From NCBI GenBank assembly GCA_021848775.1, contig JAJZTR010000006.1, forward strand, positions 1 to 33,105: a stretch of 33,105 bases of DNA, given 5' to 3'. A program made the translations under genes and the position numbers. Under the pieces are notes generated by a model. It made no database searches. It saw only the letters and a list, made by a program, of their open reading frames with translations, and was not told the origin of the DNA. Origin of the DNA: Chloroflexota bacterium (GTDB lineage Bacteria > Chloroflexota > Anaerolineae > Anaerolineales > Anaerolineaceae). Below, piece by piece: positions 16,924 to 24,037 of the stretch (its first letter is position 1; every line of letters starts with the position of its first letter).

Positions 16924-16951
16924 TCCCCCTTAAATCAAGGGGGATTTTTTT
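16924..16951 (+). terminator. Rho-independent terminator
   Basis: TCCCCCTT-AAATC-AAGGGGGA hairpin followed by a 7-T run on the + strand. Confidence 0.9.
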
Positions 16952-17672
16952 ATTCCCACAAAAATTCGAGCGGCTCAGTCTGGGGCAGAGTGACGCTCTC
17001 CAATTCAGGCGAGATCGAACCGCAGATGTTGTTGAGGCAGTTGCAGTCTTTGTCCATGCGGTTACTGGTGCAGGCAATGGCGGTGTAGCTGACGTACCAC
17101 TTGCCGGTCAGCCCCGATGGGAGATAGGCGTAGAACACTCCAGTCAGGTCGGTCATGGCATCGGTGCGGAAGGCGGTGCTGCTGGCACCCTGGATCATGA
17201 ATTGAATGCCACTGATGGGCTCCCCGGCGCCATCCACCACGCTGCCCGTGATGAGCTGGGCATCTTCCGGTTCACGCACGGGGGCCAGCTGCAGGTCAAT
17301 GTCAGAGGTGATGAGCTGGGCGAAGATCCAGCCGGTTGTGTCATCTTCTAATTCGACGTAAATCCATTCGCCGCCGGGCGATTTGCCCAACACCTGGAAA
17401 GGTGTATCTTTTTCCAGCATGGTCAAAACGGTAAAGAGATAGCCGGGATTGGAACGCAGATTCAGGTAGTCGGTGAGGGCCTTGGCCTCGAACGGCTGAA
17501 AAGGCGTTGCAGTGGGCATGGGGGTGGCGGTGGGCTCCGGCAGGGGTGTCCAGGTAGGCGGCAGCGGAGAGGGCGTCTCCGGGATGGGCGTAGCCGCCGG
17601 TGTGGCCGGGGTTGTGCAAGCCGCCAGCAGGATTAGGATGCACAGGCAAAGCAGTCTGGATAGCTTCTTCAT
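16950..17672 (-). CDS. Lipoprotein with SH3-like domain and C-terminal carboxypeptidase-regulatory-like (beta) domain
   Basis: 'MKKLSRLLCLCILILLAAC' lipobox, Pro/Thr linker, 'LNLRSNPGYLFTVLTMLEKDTPFQVLGKSPGGEWIYVELEDDTTGWIFAQLI' SH3b-like; 'ITGSVVDGAGEPISGIQFMIQGA'. Start ATG 17672 with GGAGGG RBS; upstream ORF extension rejected. Confidence 0.85.
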   Translation of the reverse strand: MKKLSRLLCLCILILLAACTTPATPAATPIPETPSPLPPTWTPLPEPTATPMPTATPFQPFEAKALTDYLNLRSNPGYLFTVLTMLEKDTPFQVLGKSPGGEWIYVELEDDTTGWIFAQLITSDIDLQLAPVREPEDAQLITGSVVDGAGEPISGIQFMIQGASSTAFRTDAMTDLTGVFYAYLPSGLTGKWYVSYTAIACTSNRMDKDCNCLNNICGSISPELESVTLPQTEPLEFLWE

Positions 17673-18006
17673 TTGACCCTCCTCACTCAAAACAGCACTA
17701 TATTCATTATATACATCTGTGCAAGGGGGAAAAGAGGAGAGTGCACACCCATCAGGTTGGAGTCCGGGATTGAACAATTTTGGATTTCGGACTGCGAAGC
17801 CTGCTTTGATCTGGCATCCGTTGAACATCCTCAATCTGACTCTCGACTCCTCGAGGCGGGCGAAAATTAATTACCCCAACCTGACCCAATAATTTGGGGG
17901 ATAGGGGAGATAAATCAGCGGCACAAGACGACTAGAGTCCCCTCCTATTTTTAATTCATCCCAACCCCCGCAACCTGCTATAATCCTAGTCAGGGATTAA
18001 TCCGTG

Positions 18007-19245
18007 ATGCCTGCCTCTCCAGTTTTCGCAAAATACGCCTGGAGTTCGATCTTTGTCCTGCTCGTCGCAGCCGGGCTGATTCTGGCAGCCTGTGCGCCGC
18101 CCACGCCGCAGCCTACGGCTGCCCCCACAGTCACACCCTCGGCTACCTCCAGCCTGCCGCAGACCCCCAGCCCCACCGCAATGCGCACCATGCGCAGCGT
18201 CTTTCCCACCGCGCAAATGACCCCCTTCCGCCCGACCCAGCCGCCGCTGGCCGGTATTCAACAGCCGGAAGAGGTGCGTTCGCTGCTGCTGATCGGCACC
18301 GACAGCATGTCGCCCTTCCCGGGACGCAGCGATGCCATCATCCTGGTGTTTTACCATCCCCGGCTGGGGCGCGCCAGCTTTCTTTCCATTCCCCCGGATA
18401 CCTTCCTGTACATCCCCGGCTATACCATGCAGCGGCTGAACACCGCCTACGCTGTGGGCGGATTCGACATGGTCGCGGATGCGCTGGAATACAATTTCGG
18501 GGTGCGCCCGGACGACTATGCCGTGGCGCAACTGGATGATTTTGTGTACTTTATCGACGACATCGGCGGCCTGGAAGTGACGGTGGTCGAGCGCATGCCT
18601 TCCATCTGTTCGGACATTCAACCGGGGCGCAACCTGCTGACCGGCGACCAGGTGATGTGCTACCTGCGCTACCGCGACGAAATGAACGAACTTAAGCGCA
18701 ATTTACGCCAGCAGGAAGTGTTTCGGCTGGTGCTGCAGCGCATGATTCACGGCGGCACCCTGGCGCGGCTGCCGGAATTGTACAGGGTGTATTCCAACAG
18801 CGTCGAATCCAGCCTCAAGCTGCCCGAGCTGATCCGTCTCATCCCCTTCATGCTGCGCCTGGGCGATGCCAACCACCTGGGCTACTTTCAGGTGAAGGCG
18901 CCAGCCCTGGTCACCTGGCAGATCCCGGACGGGTTAAAACCAAGAGTATTTCTGCTGGAACAGGGACCGCTGGCACGGCAGGTGCAGGCCGCCATCGATT
19001 TTGTGCAGGTGCCTGTCCCCAACAGCGAGTTGATTATCACCCTGGAATACGAATTGACCATCTCGCCCACGCCCACCAACACCCGCACCGCCTCAGCCAC
19101 CCCGACCGTCACCGAAACCGGCACTGCTTCCGTCACCCCCACCGTGACCCCGACCCCGACCATCACCCAGACCGGAACCCGGACTGTAACCGGCACTGTT
19201 ACCATTGTAAACACGTCTACCGTCACCCCGTCACCGACGCCTTAA
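18007..19245 (+). CDS. LCP (LytR-CpsA-Psr) family protein, lipoprotein-type with Thr/Pro-rich tail
   Basis: 'LLLIGTDSMSPFPGRSDAIILVFYHPRLGRASFLSIPPDTFLYIPGYTMQRLNTAYAVGG', 'LTGDQVMCYLRYRDEMNELKRNLRQQEVF'; lipobox 'LILAAC'. Start ATG 18007 or GTG 18004. Confidence 0.87.
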   Translation: MPASPVFAKYAWSSIFVLLVAAGLILAACAPPTPQPTAAPTVTPSATSSLPQTPSPTAMRTMRSVFPTAQMTPFRPTQPPLAGIQQPEEVRSLLLIGTDSMSPFPGRSDAIILVFYHPRLGRASFLSIPPDTFLYIPGYTMQRLNTAYAVGGFDMVADALEYNFGVRPDDYAVAQLDDFVYFIDDIGGLEVTVVERMPSICSDIQPGRNLLTGDQVMCYLRYRDEMNELKRNLRQQEVFRLVLQRMIHGGTLARLPELYRVYSNSVESSLKLPELIRLIPFMLRLGDANHLGYFQVKAPALVTWQIPDGLKPRVFLLEQGPLARQVQAAIDFVQVPVPNSELIITLEYELTISPTPTNTRTASATPTVTETGTASVTPTVTPTPTITQTGTRTVTGTVTIVNTSTVTPSPTP

Positions 19246-19401
19246 TCAAGGGGTGCGGCTTCCATAGTGCGCCCATCCTTATTTTTTTCAAAGAACCTGC
19301 AGCCTTTCCCCCCGTAGCAATTGACTTCCAAATATGCTACACTTATCGGACGCTGAATTGCAGCGGTGTATTCGGCACGCATCCTGTATCTATGGTAGAG
19401 A

Positions 19402-21261
19402 ATGACCGGACTGAAGCGCTTATTGGCCAGGGGGTTTCTGATTTTGACTGTAGGGGGGCTGCTTGCCTCCGCTGCACTACAGTCTATGCCAGTTCGCGCG
19501 CAACAGGAAACGCCGGAAGCGCCGCAAGCGCCTAAGAGATTGACCACGCTGAAGGTCGAGTACACTGCCAGCGAGTGGTGGTTGGTGCGCTGGAAAGGCG
19601 ATGAGATCACCTGCCGTTTCATCGTCGATCACACCGGGCTGCCCATTGGCGACGAGATTCAGACCTGGTGCGGTGATGTTCTCTATGCCGAATGGAACCG
19701 GACCCAACCCTGCACGCTCAGTACGCCCGGGCAGACCACCCAGACCTGCCCCGGTATGTACTTGCATTTTTTCGAAAGCAAACCAGCGGTGAAGGAAGTC
19801 GAGGTGGAATTACCCCTGCCCAGCGTGTGGATCTCGCTGGTGGGCTGCACAGCCGAACCACCCGGCAACCGCTGCGTCGGTTCGCCCAATCTGCTGTTGA
19901 CCGGCGAGGAACCGCTGCCCAATGAAGTGATTATCAGCATTCAGGGTGTTTTCCAGGGCGAGCCGTTTATCTGCAGCGGCAATCCCTGCACCTTACCGCT
20001 CAAACCGACCGGGTCGCAGGGTGGTGTTTTGGAATTCTGGGCGGATTCAAGTTTTGGTGATTCCAGCCCGCGCTACGAAGCTCAGATACGTGTGCTGCCG
20101 CGCGGCGATTTCATGTCGCCTGAAGGCGGATCGAGCGACCCGCCGCTGTACTACATCGATGTCATCAGCGACCAGTGGCGCGGCGGTCCGCTGGCTTCCT
20201 GTTCCGACACCTGGCAGTCTTTCCCCGAAATTGGCGGACCGGAACCCTGGCTGACCACACCGCAGGAAGCGTCTGCGTTGTACACCGAGGTGTCTTTATA
20301 TTACCTGGCCGCCATGCTCATCACCAATAACCAGGTGGATGCCAGCTCCTGCCCGGACGGCGGACTTGACAGCGCGCTTTCGGCCAATCAATGCGGGCTT
20401 GCGCAGGCGCGTGATGAGGTGATCACCTGGCAGAATCAGTTCGATGAAGAGATTCTGGCTGTCGCCCTCGAGACCGGCATTCCTGCCCAGCTGCTGAAGA
20501 ACGTATTCAGCCGCGAGAGCCAGTTCTGGCCCGGTATGTACGAAAACTACAAGGAAGCCGGGTTGGGTCAACTGACCGACCAGGGCGCTGAGACGGTGCT
20601 GCTCTGGAACCCGGACTTCTTCCAGCAATTTTGCCCGCTCGTGCTGCACCAGACGCGCTGCGACCTTGGATTTGGCAATTTGATCAGCAGCGAGCAAGCC
20701 ATGCTGCAAGGCGCGCTGGTCAAAAAGGTCAATGCTGCCTGCGTGGACTGTGAAGCGGGCATCGACCTGACCCAGGCCGAATTTAGCGTGAAAGTCTTCG
20801 CCGAAACGCTGGCTGCCAACTGCGAACAGGTCGGGCGCATTATCACCAACACCACCAGCCTGGTGCCCGGGCAAACCGCCAGCTACGCCGATCTGTGGCG
20901 CTTCACGCTGGTCAATTACAACGCCGGCGCCGGCTGCCTGACCACCGCCATCAAACGCACCTACCTGGGCGGGGAAGCCCTCGCCTGGCAGAACGTCTCA
21001 TCCCGCTTGGAGGTGGCCTGCCGCGGCGCGCTGGATTATGTCAACGACATCAGCATGGTGAACAGCGGAGTTAAACCGAGCCCAACCTCCTGGGTATTTT
21101 TTGGCACCGGAATGCCGCCCACCGCGCCCATCGCCACGCTGCTGGCGACCCCTCAGCCCACCGCCACACCTGAGCCTGGCCAGCCAACTTCCACACAGAG
21201 TGGCTACCCCTATCCCATCGATACCCCCTACCCGACTCCCACCTTTGGCGGCTACCCCTAA
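19402..21261 (+). CDS. Secreted Cys-containing protein with lytic-transglycosylase (SLT)-like region
   Basis: Signal-like N-term; 'ALETGIPAQLLKNVFSRESQFWPGMYENYKEAGLGQLTDQGAETVLLWN' resembles an SLT catalytic segment (E in 'SRESQFWP', 'GLGQLT'); Pro/Thr-rich C-term. Confidence 0.7.
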   Translation: MTGLKRLLARGFLILTVGGLLASAALQSMPVRAQQETPEAPQAPKRLTTLKVEYTASEWWLVRWKGDEITCRFIVDHTGLPIGDEIQTWCGDVLYAEWNRTQPCTLSTPGQTTQTCPGMYLHFFESKPAVKEVEVELPLPSVWISLVGCTAEPPGNRCVGSPNLLLTGEEPLPNEVIISIQGVFQGEPFICSGNPCTLPLKPTGSQGGVLEFWADSSFGDSSPRYEAQIRVLPRGDFMSPEGGSSDPPLYYIDVISDQWRGGPLASCSDTWQSFPEIGGPEPWLTTPQEASALYTEVSLYYLAAMLITNNQVDASSCPDGGLDSALSANQCGLAQARDEVITWQNQFDEEILAVALETGIPAQLLKNVFSRESQFWPGMYENYKEAGLGQLTDQGAETVLLWNPDFFQQFCPLVLHQTRCDLGFGNLISSEQAMLQGALVKKVNAACVDCEAGIDLTQAEFSVKVFAETLAANCEQVGRIITNTTSLVPGQTASYADLWRFTLVNYNAGAGCLTTAIKRTYLGGEALAWQNVSSRLEVACRGALDYVNDISMVNSGVKPSPTSWVFFGTGMPPTAPIATLLATPQPTATPEPGQPTSTQSGYPYPIDTPYPTPTFGGYP

Positions 21262-21406
21262 GCCGGAACCTATCCTTTGAGCTGCGCCGGACAGGGGGAA
21301 TGGATCGCGCTGTTTCGCGGGCCGGCCCCCAGCATGGAGCATATCGAAGTGCCGCGGGGACTGATAAATGCATGCATCTGGGTTGGGTTGAGGGTGACCG
21401 CCCGGC

Positions 21407-21434
21407 TTGACTTTCGCCTTCTGCCCGTTATAAT
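21407..21434 (+). promoter_or_regulatory. Putative sigma70-type promoter
   Basis: TTGACT, 16-bp spacer, TATAAT upstream of ATG 21517. Confidence 0.55.
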
Positions 21435-21516
21435 TCGCGTGCAAGTCCGTATCCACTAATTCCGGCTGGCAATAACGCCAGGATAACCCATTGACTCATG
21501 TCGTAAGGGAGGAACC

Positions 21517-21999
21517 ATGTCGACCTTCAATCTCATCATCCAAACCCTGCACAACATCGGACGCTGGGGTGTTGTTATTCTCGCCGTAATCGCTATTATC
21601 CGTGCCTTTTCAGGCTGGTTCGGCAAGAAAACATTCACCGCAGCCGATAACAAAGTCGGATTTCTCTACACCATGGCGCTGGATATCCAGGTCCTGCTTG
21701 GATTAATCCTTTACTTCAGCAAGGGCTGGTTCGGCGTCCTGACGACTGACTTTGGCGCTGCCATGAGCTCGAGCGGAACCCGCTTTTTCGCCATCGAACA
21801 TCTGCTTGTCATGATCGCTGCTGTGGCGATCGCGCATATTGGGCGGTCTCAATCACGCAAGGCGGAAAGCGACGTGAAGAAACACAGCCGGGCTGCCCTG
21901 TGGTATTTAATTTCCTTTATCGTGCTGCTGGCATCCATCCCCTGGCCGTTCATGGCTAACGCCCGCCCCTGGCTGCGCCTGTTCGGGATCTCCTTCTAA
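21517..21999 (+). CDS. Hypothetical four-TM membrane protein
   Basis: ORF with GGGAGG RBS; hydrophobic segments 'IGRWGVVILAVIAIIRAF', 'MALDIQVLLGLILYF', 'FAIEHLLVMIAAVAIAHIG', 'ALWYLISFIVLLASIPWPF'. Confidence 0.75.
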   Translation: MSTFNLIIQTLHNIGRWGVVILAVIAIIRAFSGWFGKKTFTAADNKVGFLYTMALDIQVLLGLILYFSKGWFGVLTTDFGAAMSSSGTRFFAIEHLLVMIAAVAIAHIGRSQSRKAESDVKKHSRAALWYLISFIVLLASIPWPFMANARPWLRLFGISF

Positions 22000-22016
22000 C
22001 CCATTCACGCTCCAGA

Positions 22017-22877
22017 TCAGGTAAGCGCTGAACCCGGGTCGACAAAAGTACCGTTGCGCAGGTCCACCAGCGCTTGCTGTATTTCTTCGCGGGTGTTCAT
22101 CACAAACGGGCCGTAAGGCGCAATCGGTTCGTGAAACGGCGCGCCAGCCATCAGCATAAAACGCATGCCATCGCTGCCTGCCTGCGCCGTGAGCTCATCG
22201 CCATCGGTCAGCACCAGCATGTGCAGTGCAGCAGCATCATCGCCGCCCAGGGTGCCGCTGCCCTCGAAGAGGTACACCAGCGTGGTGTGACCGGCCGGAA
22301 CCGGCTGGCTGAAGGTTGCGCCTGGTCCGAGCTGCACATCCAGATAGAGCGGGTCGGCCGCGATTTCAGTGACCGGTCCGTGCACCCCGCTGACCTCGCC
22401 CGCCACCACACGTACTTTCACCCCCTCCAGCTCAACCGACGGGATCGAATCGGCAAGCACTTCCTGGTAGCGCGGATGCCCCATTTTTTGGGCAGCCGGT
22501 AAATTGACCCACAACTGAAAGCCGTAAATCACGCCGTCAGGTCCGCGGCGCGGCATTTCCTCGTGCAGGATGCCGCGTCCCGAGGTCATCCACTGCACAT
22601 CGCCGGGTCCGATGATGCCGGTGTTACCCAGGCTGTCGCGGTGGCGCACGTTGCCTTCCAGCATATAAGTTACCGTCTCGATGCCGCGGTGCGGGTGGGT
22701 GGGAAAGCCCTGGATGGGTCCTTCGACGGGATCATTGAAAGCGAAATGGTCAAACAGCAGGAACGGATCGTACAGGTTGGAAACCCGCGGCGAGACCGAA
22801 CGGCGCAGTTTAACGTCTGCGCCTTCGATGACCATTTGCGGCTCGATCGAAGTAAGGATAGAACGGGGTGTGCTCAT
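22017..22877 (-). CDS. Pirin family protein
   Basis: 'DPFLLFDHFAFNDPVEGPIQGFPTHPHRGIETVTYMLEGNVRHRDSLGNTGIIGPGDVQWMTSGRGILHEEMP' is highly characteristic of pirins. Confidence 0.95.
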   Translation of the reverse strand: MSTPRSILTSIEPQMVIEGADVKLRRSVSPRVSNLYDPFLLFDHFAFNDPVEGPIQGFPTHPHRGIETVTYMLEGNVRHRDSLGNTGIIGPGDVQWMTSGRGILHEEMPRRGPDGVIYGFQLWVNLPAAQKMGHPRYQEVLADSIPSVELEGVKVRVVAGEVSGVHGPVTEIAADPLYLDVQLGPGATFSQPVPAGHTTLVYLFEGSGTLGGDDAAALHMLVLTDGDELTAQAGSDGMRFMLMAGAPFHEPIAPYGPFVMNTREEIQQALVDLRNGTFVDPGSALT

Positions 22878-22985
22878 AATTCCTCCAATTAATAATATTT
22901 AGTGAAATTGTAACAGATTTGCACAACCTCGTTATACCTATAAATGCGTGGTGGAGCTTTATCTGCAAACCATGTAGGCAGGCGC

Positions 22986-23081
22986 CTATGCATCCTGCAG
23001 GTTGTCCCAGTTGACGAAGCGGTCATAATCCAAGCTGAATTGGTCGTACAATTCTCGCCTCTCATTGTGACAGGAAGAAAA
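22986..23081 (-). pseudogene. Possible remnant of a class I methyltransferase N-terminus
   Basis: Minus-strand frame FSSCHNERRELYDQFSLDYDRFVNWDNLQDA* between stop codons; no start codon or SAM motif. Confidence 0.4.
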
Positions 23082-23483
23082 CTAAACCCCGTAGGCTTTA
23101 ACCCGCGGCCACAGCAGCACCACAAAAAAAACTGAGCCCAGTATCTCAAGCCCCTTTCCGGCTGCTTGAAACCCCGCGGGCAGCAGGCCGGTACTGGCGG
23201 AAAGCAGAACTCCCAGGTTGATCAAGCCAAAGGAAGCCCATCCCAGGGACAATGAGCCGCGGGCCGGGCCTTTGGAATGGCGCGGCAGTATCCAATAAGC
23301 CGTGCCCAGTGCCAGTTGAATAATCCAGCCGAGCATCAGAAACTCGATGTGCGATGGCAGCAGCCCCCAGGCTGAGGGAGCAAAATTCAACCCGTTGTTG
23401 GCCAGCAGCCAGGCACCCAGCGAAAAACCTGTCAGCAGGTAGATCAGAGATGCGCGAATAAACCAGACACTCAGCCGCGGCAT
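23082..23483 (-). CDS. Small polytopic membrane protein (paralogue of the adjacent gene; heme-copper oxidase subunit I/NnrS-like motif)
   Basis: Four hydrophobic segments; 'LPSHIEFLMLGWIIQLALGTAYWILPRHSKGPARGS'. Confidence 0.7.
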   Translation of the reverse strand: MPRLSVWFIRASLIYLLTGFSLGAWLLANNGLNFAPSAWGLLPSHIEFLMLGWIIQLALGTAYWILPRHSKGPARGSLSLGWASFGLINLGVLLSASTGLLPAGFQAAGKGLEILGSVFFVVLLWPRVKAYGV

Positions 23484-23484
23484 G

Positions 23485-23916
23485 TTACTTCTCCTTGACC
23501 CTGCCCCAGGTGTTTACCACGAATGCGGCGCCGCCTACCCATAACAGCAGGGCAGCAATTGCCATCATCCAGCCGGCCCAGCGTTCTTGAGTGGTTGCAT
23601 AAAGTGGTTCTCCGACCAGCCGAAGGACCAGACCGGCATTTAGCGTAATCAATGAAACCCAGCCTGCCCGGTCGCTGCGGCGTGGTTTTTCCTGCGTATA
23701 TTTGGGGAACATCCAGAACACCACGCCCATAATCAACTGCGTGATCCAGCCGATGGTGAGAAAGTGTACATACGAAGGGAACAACCCCTGCAAGCGAAGT
23801 TGGACCAGGTTCGCGCTGTCCAGTGCGAGCAGAATCCCAAGCAGCAGCGCCAAAATAAAATAAACCAGGGCGGTTTTAATCCATAAGCGAGTCAGAATGG
23901 GCAATTCAGCCTCCAA
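23485..23916 (-). CDS. Small polytopic membrane protein (paralogue of the adjacent gene; heme-copper oxidase subunit I/NnrS-like motif)
   Basis: Four hydrophobic segments; 'FPSYVHFLTIGWITQLIMGVVFWMFPKYTQEKPRRS'; stop is 1 nt before the start of the next gene. Confidence 0.72.
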   Translation of the reverse strand: MEAELPILTRLWIKTALVYFILALLLGILLALDSANLVQLRLQGLFPSYVHFLTIGWITQLIMGVVFWMFPKYTQEKPRRSDRAGWVSLITLNAGLVLRLVGEPLYATTQERWAGWMMAIAALLLWVGGAAFVVNTWGRVKEK

Positions 23917-23986
23917 AAAAGCTTTCTCTCTATTTTATGATATTTTCTGGCCAAGTTATTTGCTGGGTGGCAAACATTAAAAGGAA

Positions 23987-24014
23987 CAGGGAACGGCGAG
24001 CCTGCCGTTCCCTG
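23987..24014 (-). terminator. Probable intrinsic terminator of the beta-helix gene
   Basis: Perfect 11-bp stem CAGGGAACGGC-N6-GCCGTTCCCTG, followed on the minus strand by TTCCTTTTAA. Confidence 0.7.
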
Positions 24015-24037
24015 CAAAATGAAGGTGAAGCCAGATT

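Noticed and set aside
16632-17351. 239-aa plus-strand ORF
   Set aside because: Spans the strong terminator and runs antisense to the SH3-like lipoprotein; no domain logic. The in-frame small protein at 16681 and the minus-strand lipoprotein explain the region better.
17673-17834. N-terminal extension of the lipoprotein ORF to 17834
   Set aside because: Signal peptide with lipobox starts at ATG 17672 with an RBS; the upstream part is intergenic translation with no family signal.
19060-19245. Repetitive ACC/CCC-rich DNA, considered as a repeat array
   Set aside because: Encodes the Thr/Pro-rich tail of the LCP protein; low-complexity coding sequence.
20296-20874. 192-aa minus-strand ORF
   Set aside because: Antisense to the SLT-like gene, no recognisable motif, no RBS or promoter evidence.
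22889-23149. 86-aa minus-strand ORF as a gene
   Set aside because: Overlaps the 3' end of the 23082 gene out of frame; the interesting similarity is in a different frame (22986-23081).
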